A stretch of 64,000 bases of DNA from Roseobacter sp. SK209-2-6 (GTDB taxonomy: Bacteria; Pseudomonadota; Alphaproteobacteria; Rhodobacterales; Rhodobacteraceae), in contig NZ_AAYC01000001.1 of NCBI RefSeq assembly GCF_000169455.1, positions 520,001 to 584,000 on the forward strand, written 5' to 3'. Under the pieces are notes generated by a model, which was given only the letters and a program-made list of their open reading frames with translations, had not been told where the DNA came from and did not search any database. The position numbers and the translations under genes were made by a program. Numbering within the stretch: the first letter of the stretch is position 1; every line of letters begins with the position of its first letter. Below, piece after piece: positions 9,452 through 17,563 of the stretch.

Positions 9452-9753
9452 GTATCGAACATTGGATCCTGATCCTCGCCCTGGCCGCAGCCGCGCTGTC
9501 GATTCGGGTGCTGGGGCTTCTGGCCGGAGACCGAATCCGCGCCTCGCGCCATGCCTGGATGCTGGAGGAGCTGCCTGGCTTGATCATCGTCAGCTTGGTG
9601 GCCTCTTCGCTGGCCGCGCAGGACTGGGCTGCATGGGGGGCTGCGGCAATAGCGCTGGCCGTGGCCTGGATCAGCAATCATGTCATCCTGACCATGTGTG
9701 CAGGCATGGCAGCTTTTGCCGCTCTGGGCTGGTTGATCGCCTTTTTCACCTAG
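9448..9753 (+). CDS. azlD: AzlD domain protein, small subunit of the exporter
   Basis: A 101-residue membrane protein with three to four hydrophobic helices, the usual size for AzlD. It starts at an ATG that overlaps the azlC stop by four bases. The middle segment WMLEELPGLIIVSLVASSL resembles the AzlD signature with its Pro after the first cytoplasmic turn. It acts with AzlC in amino acid export across the inner membrane. Confidence 0.9.
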   Translation: MSIEHWILILALAAAALSIRVLGLLAGDRIRASRHAWMLEELPGLIIVSLVASSLAAQDWAAWGAAAIALAVAWISNHVILTMCAGMAAFAALGWLIAFFT

Positions 9754-10004
9754 ACACAAAGGGGCCAGACCCTGTGCCGCCAAGTTTGGGGTGGGCATTC
9801 AAAGGAACTGCGAACACATTGATGAGAATGGCCTCGAAGCCACCACCGCAGAGGGAGCCCATGCAATCATCAATGCCGGAGAGTTCCATGCAGACCGCTG
9901 TGCCGGCACTAAGGTATGCACCAATATCCTGGATGCTAAGGGCGCGCGCGGCCGGGCCCTCCGGCGATGGGCATAGCCCGGCGCAATCCCTCTTTGACTT
10001 GCGG

Positions 10005-10595
10005 TCAGTCTTCGGCTGTTTCCGCCAATTCCATATGCCCCCAGCCGCGGGACAGGACCCGGCGTAGGATCGGTTCAAAGAACTCCAAGGGCTTTGTGGG
10101 ATAATCGGGGTCAAAGGCGCATTGATCATAGGTTTCGCAGAAATACCGGCAATCCTCCCAATAGGGGCTGTCGCGGTATTTGTCGCGGGCGTTTCGGTCG
10201 CCGCCAAAGTGGTGGTTGTAGTAAAACCCCTGGAACACGCAGTGATGCTTCAGGATCCAATAGCATTTTTCGCTGACATAGGGCTTCATCATCGCCGCTG
10301 ACAATTCGCCGTGGTTGTAGGGCGACAGGATATCGCCGACATCATGCACCAGGGCTGCGACCACGATCTCATCCTCCGCTCCATCCGCATGGGCGCGGGT
10401 GGCGGCCTGCAGAGAGTGCTGGTAGCGGTTCACCGGATAGGGGGTCCAATCCTCATCCAGCGAACGGATCGCATCCAGGATCCGCTCCGGTAGAGCCGCG
10501 TTATAGTCCTCTTCGTATTTCTCCACCGCAGCCCAGTCCTCGGGCGTGGCCTCGGTGAAACTGGTCCAGTTTGGCTTGTGGCTTTTGTCCAGCAT
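10005..10595 (-). CDS. HD-domain protein, possible PhnZ-like di-iron oxygenase
   Basis: A soluble 196-residue protein with an HD-domain fold. Candidate metal ligands appear in order: H60 (RYQHS), H84-D85 (LVHDVGD), H95 (NHGE), H117 or H118 (LKHHC) and D157. The H60 to H84 spacing and the H-HD-H-H-D order match the HD oxygenases (PhnZ, TmpB, myo-inositol oxygenase relatives), which use a mixed-valence di-iron centre, better than plain nucleotide phosphohydrolases. The Tyr-rich segment FYYNHHFGGD is unusual. I took ATG 10595 because the upstream extension to 10748 has no domain character. The substrate is unknown, and phosphatase activity remains possible. Confidence 0.75.
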   Translation of the reverse strand: MLDKSHKPNWTSFTEATPEDWAAVEKYEEDYNAALPERILDAIRSLDEDWTPYPVNRYQHSLQAATRAHADGAEDEIVVAALVHDVGDILSPYNHGELSAAMMKPYVSEKCYWILKHHCVFQGFYYNHHFGGDRNARDKYRDSPYWEDCRYFCETYDQCAFDPDYPTKPLEFFEPILRRVLSRGWGHMELAETAED

Positions 10596-10835
10596 GTCGC
10601 GTGTCCTCTGGTTGATCTGAAGAGAGGGTAGCGAAAGAGTGGAAAGCGGAAAAATAAATTGTTTCGCTTGAGTCGAACAAGAAAACCGCTCTCTTAGGGG
10701 GGGCTGGGCCCTCGAACTGTCCAATGTCCAGTTTCGGTTCGAAGCCACAGTCCTTCCCGACCATCCCTCCCAAAGAGAGGAATGGGGGAGTGTTTCGGTA
10801 ACTCGGCTGGTTTGTAGGCTGGGGCGAAGTCCAGG

Positions 10836-11171
10836 TTACTGGCTCAGCTCATCAAAACAGGTCATGGCCTTGGCTGCATACATCATCGCAGGCCCACCGC
10901 CCATTTGGATCGACATCGCGAGGACATCCCCGACTTCGTCACGGCTGGCGCCCGCCCGGATCAAGGCCTCAACGTGCAGCCCGATGCAGTCCTCGCAGCG
11001 TAGGGCCACAGCGATGCCCAGAGCGACAAATTCCTTTTGCTTGAACTCCAGCACGCCGCCCTGTTTGACCGCCTTGCCCAGGCCTCCAAAGGCTTGCGCC
11101 GCCTCGGGAATCGCCTTGTTGAGATTGCGCAGCCCCTGACGGGTGGTTTCCAGTTTTTCGCTCCAGGCCAT
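10836..11171 (-). CDS. Carboxymuconolactone decarboxylase family protein, AhpD-like
   Basis: A 111-residue all-helical protein of the AhpD/CMD family. The redox motif CEDCIGLH (C59, C62, H66) is the CxxC plus His signature of the alkylhydroperoxidase AhpD branch. Two-Cys members act as peroxidases or disulfide reductants. The Gly/Ala-rich segment RAGASRDEVGDVLAMSIQMGGGPAMMYA follows as expected. No ahpC lies nearby, so its partner is unknown. Confidence 0.88.
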   Translation of the reverse strand: MAWSEKLETTRQGLRNLNKAIPEAAQAFGGLGKAVKQGGVLEFKQKEFVALGIAVALRCEDCIGLHVEALIRAGASRDEVGDVLAMSIQMGGGPAMMYAAKAMTCFDELSQ

Positions 11172-11242
11172 ATGGGCACCTTCAATTATATTCCAATTGT
11201 CGAAGGTGTATTGTGCTGAATTGGTGCAGGCTTTGATCCAGG

Positions 11243-11908
11243 TCAGCTTCGCGCGCCGGGTTTGGCAAAAACCAGAGCAAGATTATTGGCGGGCATTTCC
11301 GCCACCTGCAGCGAGGTCAGCCCCTGAGCTGCTGCCCAATCAAGGATCGAGCTTGTATCTTTGTAGCCGATTTCAGGATCATGAGAGGTGAGCGAGTCGT
11401 GAAAACTCCGATCGCCGGAACTGGTCAGTTCGCCATCGCGTTTGAAAGGTCCATAGATCACGAAACATCCTCCAGGGGCTAGGGCGGCAGCGGCTTCTGC
11501 GATCAAGCAATGGGCTTCCTTTTCGCTGACAAGATGCAGGAGATTGCTCAGAAGGATCAAATCCTGCGGTGCGACGCCCTTACTCCAGCCCGGTGCCGTG
11601 GCATCCATCAACATGGCAGGGCGGATATTGGCTGTTGCACTATCCGCAACATAGGCGTCGATGCTGCGCCGCCGCCCCTCATCGACCTCGCTGGGTTGCC
11701 AGGCCAGATTTGGAAAAGCGGCGGCGAAACCAACGATGTGCTGCCCGGTGCCGCTTGCGATTTCCAGAGCCGAGCCTTCTGGCGGGGCGCAGCTTTGCAA
11801 CAGGTCACAGATAGGAGCGAAGTTCCGCGCTGCCGAGGGGGCAAAGAGCTTTCCATTCTCTGCCGCTTGCGCGTTTGACGCGGTGTCAGGAACTGGGCGG
11901 ACAGGCAT
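11243..11908 (-). CDS. Class I SAM-dependent methyltransferase, DUF938 family
   Basis: A 221-residue protein that matches the DUF938 methyltransferase-like family. The SAM-binding motif is LEIASGTGQHIVGFA (48-62). The acceptor side has LLSNLLHLVSEKEA and then the GGCFVIYGPFKRDGELTS segment that is typical of DUF938. The start ATG at 11908 overlaps the stop of the upstream FAD oxidoreductase (ATGA), so it is the last gene of a three-gene operon. Its substrate is not known. Confidence 0.85.
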   Translation of the reverse strand: MPVRPVPDTASNAQAAENGKLFAPSAARNFAPICDLLQSCAPPEGSALEIASGTGQHIVGFAAAFPNLAWQPSEVDEGRRRSIDAYVADSATANIRPAMLMDATAPGWSKGVAPQDLILLSNLLHLVSEKEAHCLIAEAAAALAPGGCFVIYGPFKRDGELTSSGDRSFHDSLTSHDPEIGYKDTSSILDWAAAQGLTSLQVAEMPANNLALVFAKPGARS

Positions 11909-12981
11909 CAGCGCAGCCTTGCTGGGGTCAAAGCTGCGACATCTGCCTGATCCAGCTCTGGGGAGCGGCCCGCGACAAGATCGGCGACCAACTGCGCTGC
12001 AGCGGGTGAGGTCTGCACGCCATAGCCTCCTTGACCAGCACTCCAGATGAATTCGGGGCAATTAGGATCCGGTCCCAGTACCAGGCAACCGTCCGGGGCA
12101 AAGCTGCGCAGACCCGCCCAGTTGCTTTCAACCCGCGTTACCGGTTCTGTCACGTTTTCCTCATAGCGAGCCAGCCCCTCGGCAAGCACCATGTCATCGG
12201 CATAGGCGTCATGGGGCTCTACGGGATCGGCCTCAGCGGGAGAGACCAAGAGCTTGCCGGCATCGGGCTTGGCGTACCAGGTTTCGCCCGCGCCCATGAT
12301 CATGGGCCAGGAGGTGACATCATGGCCGCCAGGGGCGGGTAGACGCGCCATGGAGCGGCGCTTGGGCTGCAAGCCTATGGGTGCCACGCCTGCAAGGGCC
12401 GCAATCTGATCGGCCCAGGCGCCCGCGGCATTGACCAGCTGGCGGGCTTCAAAAACTTGATCTCCAACGGTGACTTCCCAGCTGGAGCCATTGCGGGAGA
12501 TTGCGCTTGCTGTCTTGCGTGTGACGATTTCCGCACCGTTTGCGCGCGCCGATTTGGCAAAGCCCTGCAGCAGGAGATCTGCATCCAGATCCTGAGCCTC
12601 TTCATGCCAACCGGCCATGGTCACATGTTCCGGGTGCAAAATCGGAACTTTGGCGCGGGCTTCCTCTGCGGTGATCGGTTCGAGTGCGAGGGCCTGCATA
12701 TCCTGGGCAAAGATCTCAGCATTTTGTGGCCCGCCCACCAGCATGAACCCGCGTGGAGAGAGGCAGCCGTTGCTGCGATGGTGTTCCGCGCTGGCGCGGG
12801 AGAGCGCGCAGACAGCCGCTGGGCCGTAGTTTTCTTCAAACATGGCGGCGGAGCGGCCAGAGGCGTGATAGCCAAGCGCCTCTTCCATCTCCAGAATAAG
12901 AATGCTGCCGAGGCTGGAAAGTTTGGCTGCAGCTCCGATGCCGGCAAGGCCGCCGCCAATCACCAGAAAATCATAGATCAT
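11908..12981 (-). CDS. FAD-dependent amine/amino-acid oxidoreductase (DAO family)
   Basis: A 357-residue flavoprotein of the D-amino acid oxidase/glycine oxidase group. The dinucleotide motif VIGGGLAGIG (7-16) sits at the N-terminus, followed by LEMEEALGYHASGRSAAMF and a C-terminal FAD-contacting segment (SAGQGGYGVQTSPAAAQLVADL). It probably oxidises a secondary amine or amino acid; the electron acceptor is unclear. The ATG at 12981 follows the aldo-keto reductase stop by four bases, and its stop overlaps the next start, so the three genes are cotranscribed. Confidence 0.88.
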   Translation of the reverse strand: MIYDFLVIGGGLAGIGAAAKLSSLGSILILEMEEALGYHASGRSAAMFEENYGPAAVCALSRASAEHHRSNGCLSPRGFMLVGGPQNAEIFAQDMQALALEPITAEEARAKVPILHPEHVTMAGWHEEAQDLDADLLLQGFAKSARANGAEIVTRKTASAISRNGSSWEVTVGDQVFEARQLVNAAGAWADQIAALAGVAPIGLQPKRRSMARLPAPGGHDVTSWPMIMGAGETWYAKPDAGKLLVSPAEADPVEPHDAYADDMVLAEGLARYEENVTEPVTRVESNWAGLRSFAPDGCLVLGPDPNCPEFIWSAGQGGYGVQTSPAAAQLVADLVAGRSPELDQADVAALTPARLR

Positions 12982-12985
12982 GTGC

Positions 12986-13927
12986 TTATTCCTGTTCTTC
13001 CAGACGGTCGGTGGCGGGGGCCGGGCGCGGGCTGAGGCCGGAGATCTCCGCGTAGAGTTCCGCATCCATGTCAAACTCAAGGGCGGCGAGCGAGGGCGCC
13101 AACTGTTCGGCATTGCGGGCAGAGATGATTGGCATCGGGTTTGCGGGATGGGCTGCAGCCCAGGCCACGGCCAGTGTTGCGGGGTGAACCTGGTGATCCT
13201 GCGCTAGTCGGGCAAGATCTGCTGCCGCCTGCCGCATCCAATCCTGTCCATAGCGACTGTTGTAGCGTTCGTCTTCACTTAGTCGGCCCTGTCCATCACC
13301 CGCCGCATATTTTCCGGTCAAAAGCCCGCCACCAAGCGGAGAATAGGGGGCAATGGCAATGCCCTGATCGGTGCACATTGGCAGGATCTCAACCTCTGCC
13401 TGGCGCTTTACCAGGGAATACATCGGTTGCAGAATATCTGCTGTAAGGCCAAATTGCACACCGAGCATCTGGGCTTTCATCACCTGCCAGGCGGCAAAGT
13501 TTGACAGGCCCAGGTAACGGATTTCACCGGCCTCCTTGCGGGCGGCAAACCACTCCAGGATCTGTTGCAGCGGGGTCTCTGCATCAAAGCGGTGCAGATA
13601 GAGAATATCAATGCAATCCAGCTTCAGGCGCTTACGGCTGGTGTCAAATTGGGCCTGCAGATTGGCAGCGCCCGCACCCCCGCTGTAGCCGACCTTGCTG
13701 GCGATGATCAGGCGGTCCCGCTCTTCTTTGATGAGATCGCCCAGAATCTCCTCGCTTTGGCCGTCGGTATAGACCCAGGCCGTATCAAAGTGATTGAGGC
13801 CCGCCTGGCGGCAGGCATTATACATCGCGGCAGAGGCGACCTTATCAGCGCGCCCGCCGAACTGCATGGTTCCAAAGGCAAAGCGGCTGGCGGGGGTGCC
13901 GTCGGGGCTGGTCAGATGTGCTGTCAT
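12986..13927 (-). CDS. Aldo/keto reductase
   Basis: NADPH-dependent carbonyl reductase of the AKR superfamily, 313 residues, a TIM barrel. The catalytic tetrad is visible: D48, Y53 (FDTAWVYTDG), K78 (ASKVG) and H112 (ILYLHRFD). The cofactor-binding C-terminal loop includes IISARNAEQLAPSLAALEF. It is the first gene of the operon with the FAD oxidoreductase and the DUF938 methyltransferase. A reductase, an amine oxidase and a methyltransferase together suggest one small-molecule pathway, which I cannot name. Confidence 0.9.
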   Translation of the reverse strand: MTAHLTSPDGTPASRFAFGTMQFGGRADKVASAAMYNACRQAGLNHFDTAWVYTDGQSEEILGDLIKEERDRLIIASKVGYSGGAGAANLQAQFDTSRKRLKLDCIDILYLHRFDAETPLQQILEWFAARKEAGEIRYLGLSNFAAWQVMKAQMLGVQFGLTADILQPMYSLVKRQAEVEILPMCTDQGIAIAPYSPLGGGLLTGKYAAGDGQGRLSEDERYNSRYGQDWMRQAAADLARLAQDHQVHPATLAVAWAAAHPANPMPIISARNAEQLAPSLAALEFDMDAELYAEISGLSPRPAPATDRLEEQE

Positions 13928-13982
13928 GGGCGGAGATTTGCACGCTTACCGTTCTAGCAAAAGTGCTTTTTCCCGCGTGTCG

Positions 13983-14020
13983 ACAAAAAGCAGGAGGCCT
14001 GTGAAAACACAGGCCTCCTG
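13983..14020 (-). terminator. Rho-independent terminator of the purine operon
   Basis: A perfect 13-bp stem, CAGGAGGCCTGTG (13991-14003) with CACAGGCCTCCTG (14008-14020). Read on the reverse strand it is followed by CTTTTTG, a proper T tract. It lies 21 bases after the stop of the BMP gene and closes the xdh-BMP operon. Confidence 0.95.
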
Positions 14021-14041
14021 TAACATGCGTTCGGGGCAGGT

Positions 14042-15115
14042 TTACTGCGGGATGTCGCCTTCGATGCCTTCGACATAGAAGTTCATACCCGCCAGGGTAC
14101 CGTCATCTGCGGTTTCACCTTCAGCGAGCCAGGGGGTGCCGTCCTGCTTGTTCAGCGGGCCAGTGAAGGCATGGTAGACGCCATCTGCCAGCGTCGCCTT
14201 GACCGCGATTGCCGCGAGTTTTGCATCTTCCGGAACCGCATCGGAGATCTCGCCGATGCCAACCATGCCGGCACCAATGCCGTGCCAGGTGTCAGTTGTC
14301 TCCCAAGTGCCGTCCATCACCGCTTGGGTGCGGGCGATGTAGTAGTGCGACCAGTCGTCGATAATCGAGGAGACGCGCGGGAAGGGCGCATATTCGGACA
14401 TATCGGAGGCCTGGCCGAAGGTGACAACATTGCCAGCGGCCTGGGCTGCCGCCTGCGGTGCGGTGGAGTCGGTGTGCTGCAGGATCACGTCGGCGCCCTG
14501 TTCGATCAGCACCTTGGCCGCATCGGCTTCTTTGGCTGGGTCAAACCAGGTGAAGGCCCAGACGATCTTGAACTGGACGTCAGGGTTCACTTTCTTGGCG
14601 TGGATATAGGCCGAGTTGATGCCGCGGATCACTTCCGGGATCGGGTAGGAGCCGATATAGCCGATGACGTTGGACTTGGTCATATGGCCAGCAATGGTGC
14701 CCTGAACCGCGCGGCCTTCGTAGAAACGGGCCGAATAGGTCGAGACGTTGTCAGAGCGCTTGTAGCCGGTGGCGTGTTCGAACTTCACGTTCGGGAATTT
14801 CTGCGCCACGTTGATGGTGGGATCCATATAGCCGAAGGAGGTGGTGAAGATCAGGTCTGCACCTTGCAGCGCCATCTGAGTGATCACGCGCTCGGCGTCG
14901 GGGCCCTCGGCCACGTTTTCCACATAGACGGTTTCGACCTTGTCGCCAAACTCTGCTTCAACCGCGAGGCGGCCCTTGTCGTGCTCGTAGGTCCAGCCGC
15001 CGTCGCCGACGGGGCCGACGTAAACAAAGCCGACCTTGGTGGGATCTTCCGCCATGGCGGCGGTTGCCAGGCCCATCGCCATGGCTGCGCTTGTCAGAAG
15101 TTTTGTCAGTTTCAT
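14042..15115 (-). CDS. BMP family ABC transporter substrate-binding protein (purine/nucleoside)
   Basis: Periplasmic binding protein of the basic membrane protein (Med/BMP) family, 357 residues. It captures a purine base or nucleoside for the linked ABC permeases. Residues 1-22 form a signal peptide ending AMA, with no lipobox Cys, so it is soluble rather than lipid-anchored. The family segments VGFVYVGPVGDGGWTYEHD, TTSFGYMDP and GYIGSYPIPEVIRG are present. It is the last gene of the operon, preceded by two hairpins and followed by a strong terminator. Linkage to xanthine dehydrogenase points to a purine such as xanthine or hypoxanthine as ligand; that is an inference. Confidence 0.93.
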   Translation of the reverse strand: MKLTKLLTSAAMAMGLATAAMAEDPTKVGFVYVGPVGDGGWTYEHDKGRLAVEAEFGDKVETVYVENVAEGPDAERVITQMALQGADLIFTTSFGYMDPTINVAQKFPNVKFEHATGYKRSDNVSTYSARFYEGRAVQGTIAGHMTKSNVIGYIGSYPIPEVIRGINSAYIHAKKVNPDVQFKIVWAFTWFDPAKEADAAKVLIEQGADVILQHTDSTAPQAAAQAAGNVVTFGQASDMSEYAPFPRVSSIIDDWSHYYIARTQAVMDGTWETTDTWHGIGAGMVGIGEISDAVPEDAKLAAIAVKATLADGVYHAFTGPLNKQDGTPWLAEGETADDGTLAGMNFYVEGIEGDIPQ

Positions 15116-15147
15116 CAAAGGGATCTCCCTGTTTTGGTTATTGTTGC

Positions 15148-15196
15148 GCCCGGTTCTCCGGGCAGGTTGTGCACTCCCCCCGCTGCGATCAGCGGG
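15148..15196 (-). other. Two intercistronic hairpins before the BMP gene
   Basis: GCCCGG (15148-15153) pairs with CCGGGC (15158-15163) around TTCT. CCCGCTG (15179-15185) pairs with CAGCGGG (15190-15196) around CGAT and overlaps the stop codon of the upstream permease. Together they fill the 73-base gap before the binding-protein gene. They may be mRNA-stabilising or processing elements that set a different expression level for the binding protein. Confidence 0.55.
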
Positions 15197-16109
15197 AGGC
15201 GTGGAAGTTGCGGCCGAGCGCGGCAGGCGCGCTGCTCTTGTCGGCGGAAAGAATGACCAGCACCAGGATGGTGATGAGATAGGGCGACATTGCCAGATAC
15301 TCGACGGGAATGGCAACGCCTGCGGCCTGCAGATTGAGCTGCACCACGGTTACCCCGCCAAAAAGATAGGCACCTAGCAGCACGCGCCAGGGTTTCCAGC
15401 TGGCAAAGACCACCAGAGCCAGGGCAATCCAGCCGATACCGGCAGTCATGCCTTCGGTCCATTGGGGTACGCGGATGAGGCTGATATAGGCGCCGCCAAG
15501 GCCTGCGCAGGCACCGCCGAAAAGGATCGCCAGGATGCGAATCTTGATCACCTTGTAGCCCAGGGCATGGGCGGCGTCGTGGTTCTCACCCACCGCACGC
15601 AAGATCAACCCAACACGGGTGAATTTGAAAACGGCCCAGACCGCAGCGGTCAGCGCTATGCCAAAGTAAAGCATCAGGTCATGGCCAAAGAGGATCGGTC
15701 CGATCACCGGCAGGTCGCTCAGCACCGGGATATCCAGCTTGCCCATCTGCGGCGGCTTGATGCCTACATAGGACTGGCCCATCAGCGCCGAGAGGCCCAG
15801 GCCAAAGAGCGTCAGCGACAGGCCGGAGGCCACCTGGTTTGCCTGGGCAAACTGGGTGAGCAGGGCAAAGAGCACCGAGAGAGCCGCGCCAGCGATGGCG
15901 GCGGCAACAAAGCCCAGGAGCGGCGAGCCGCTCTCGACTGCGGTGGCAAAACCGGCGATGGCGCCGATGATCATCATCCCCTCGACACCGAGGTTCAGAA
16001 CGCCCGCCTTTTCCACCACGGTTTCACCGATGGCCGCCAGAAGGAGCGGCGTGGCCGCCACCATGAGTGAGGCAATGAGGAGGACGGGATTGATTGCAGA
16101 AAGGTCCAT
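15189..16109 (-). CDS. ABC transporter permease (BMP/nucleoside type, NupQ/YufQ-like)
   Basis: Inner-membrane permease of 306 residues with eight or more hydrophobic helices, of the RbsC/YufQ type found in BMP nucleoside transporters. GETVVEKAGVLNLGVEGMMIIGA (residues 27-49) is the characteristic N-terminal signature. AVGENHDAAHALGY holds the loop that contacts the ATPase. It begins three bases after the stop of the small membrane protein gene and is paired with the permease at 16424-17503. Confidence 0.93.
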   Translation of the reverse strand: MDLSAINPVLLIASLMVAATPLLLAAIGETVVEKAGVLNLGVEGMMIIGAIAGFATAVESGSPLLGFVAAAIAGAALSVLFALLTQFAQANQVASGLSLTLFGLGLSALMGQSYVGIKPPQMGKLDIPVLSDLPVIGPILFGHDLMLYFGIALTAAVWAVFKFTRVGLILRAVGENHDAAHALGYKVIKIRILAILFGGACAGLGGAYISLIRVPQWTEGMTAGIGWIALALVVFASWKPWRVLLGAYLFGGVTVVQLNLQAAGVAIPVEYLAMSPYLITILVLVILSADKSSAPAALGRNFHASR

Positions 16110-16112
16110 GAT

Positions 16113-16424
16113 TCACACCTCGTCAATCAGAGAAAAAAGAATGGCAGCCCCTGGAAGCAGGGTCACGAACATTGGAACAACCCTGGTCGCAAAGGAATGC
16201 TGTGTTGGGGCTGGACCGCTCAGGAGTTTTGTTGCGGCATTCATTGGATGGATTGCAATGCCAACGGCGGCGGTTGTGACGCCAGTGGCAGCCTGGACTG
16301 TGGTGGTGAAATCACGCGCTACATGAAGTGCTAGCGTGGCGAGGAGAGGGATGCTGGCGCCAAGCGCAAGGTTAGCAACAACACCTTTCCAATCCGATTT
16401 TATAGAGGCAGCAAGTGTTCCCAT
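16113..16424 (-). CDS. Small membrane protein of unknown function inside the purine ABC operon
   Basis: A 103-residue protein placed between the two permease genes. It starts at ATG 16424, overlapping the stop of the upstream permease (ATGA), and ends three bases before the next permease start, so it is certainly translated within the operon. Two clear hydrophobic helices (about residues 17-35 and 82-99) flank a moderately hydrophobic Ala/Thr-rich middle that may form one more. It carries no motif I recognise, no Walker sequences and no cysteines. GTG 16427 is an alternative start. It could be an accessory subunit of the transporter or an unrelated passenger. Confidence 0.75.
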   Translation of the reverse strand: MGTLAASIKSDWKGVVANLALGASIPLLATLALHVARDFTTTVQAATGVTTAAVGIAIHPMNAATKLLSGPAPTQHSFATRVVPMFVTLLPGAAILFSLIDEV

Positions 16425-17503
16425 CACGCGGCCTCCGGTTTGCCGATTGCGATGCGGAAATTGGTCAGGAGGTCAAAGGCCAGGAGGAAGAACAGCAGCA
16501 TGCCCTGGAAGACCTGGATGGCCGAGGACGGCAGCTGCAGGTTCGACTGGGCGATATCGCCGCCGATGTAAGTCAGCGCCATCAGCCCGCCTGCCAGCAG
16601 AATGCCGACCGGGTGCAGACGCCCCAGGAAGGCCACGATAATGGCGGTGAAACCATAGCCGACGTTAAAATCGATGCTGACCTGGCCGGAGGGGCCGGAG
16701 ACCTCAAATAGACCTGCAAGACCTGCCAGGATACCGGAGGTGCCGAGGCAAAAGAGGATCAGCCGCGCGGGGTTCACGCCGGCGAATTTGGCGGCGCGCG
16801 GCGCCTCGCCGGTGAGGCGGATGTGATAACCGGTCATGTGCCGGTTCAGCAGAACATAGGCAAAGATCACCGCAATCATCGCTGCAACCACACCCCAGTG
16901 CATGCCGGCGTTTTCGCTGATCCAGCTGTTGGCGCTTTCATAGCTGTTGAGGTTGCGCGAGCCGGGGAAGCCGTGGCCTTCGGGGTTGCGCAGCAATCCC
17001 AGGGACATCGAGGCGAGGAACTGTTCGGCCACATAGACCAGCATCAGCGAGACCAGGATCTCATTGGTGCCGAAACGAGTCTTGAGGATGGCCGGGATCA
17101 TTGCCCAGATCCAGCCGCCAAAGCCGCCTGCGATCACCATCAGCGGGAAGATATACCAGGCCTCCAGCGGGTAGAAGGCGAGGCCGACACCGGCGCCGAA
17201 GAGGGCGCCCATGATATACTGGCCCTCGGCACCGATGTTCCAGATGCCCGCCTTAAAGCCCAGCGACAGGCCGATGGCGATCAGCACCAATGGGGCGCCC
17301 TTCACCAAAAGCTGCGGGCGGTAGTAGAAGGCGAACTCGCCAAAAAGCGGCTCCCAGAAGATGGTGGCGATGGCCTCGAAAGGGTTTTTGCCAAGAAGGG
17401 CAAAGAGCAGCCCTCCGAAGAACATGGTGGCCAGAACCGCTACCAGCGGCGTGGCCATGGACCAGGCGCGCGAGGGCTGAGGCCGTTTTTCAAGCCGTAT
17501 CAT
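16424..17503 (-). CDS. ABC transporter permease (BMP/nucleoside type, NupP/YufP-like)
   Basis: Inner-membrane permease of 359 residues with about ten hydrophobic segments. GLSLGFKAGIWNIGAEGQYIMGA is the signature of the larger permease in BMP-type purine/nucleoside transporters, and TGEAPRAAKFAGVNP is the cytoplasmic coupling loop. It follows the ATPase gene by 60 bases and overlaps the small membrane protein gene by four. Together with the other permease and the ATPase it forms the import channel. Confidence 0.93.
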   Translation of the reverse strand: MIRLEKRPQPSRAWSMATPLVAVLATMFFGGLLFALLGKNPFEAIATIFWEPLFGEFAFYYRPQLLVKGAPLVLIAIGLSLGFKAGIWNIGAEGQYIMGALFGAGVGLAFYPLEAWYIFPLMVIAGGFGGWIWAMIPAILKTRFGTNEILVSLMLVYVAEQFLASMSLGLLRNPEGHGFPGSRNLNSYESANSWISENAGMHWGVVAAMIAVIFAYVLLNRHMTGYHIRLTGEAPRAAKFAGVNPARLILFCLGTSGILAGLAGLFEVSGPSGQVSIDFNVGYGFTAIIVAFLGRLHPVGILLAGGLMALTYIGGDIAQSNLQLPSSAIQVFQGMLLFFLLAFDLLTNFRIAIGKPEAA

Positions 17504-17563
17504 TTTGCGGCTCCCTGTTTAATCGTGTTTCTTTGTGGGGCGGTGGGGGCAGGGGAGTGCGCG

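Noticed and set aside
9754-10004. Small forward gene at 9791-9976 (61 codons)
   Set aside because: There is no good ribosome-binding site and no recognisable domain; the gap between azlD and the HD gene is more simply non-coding or decayed.
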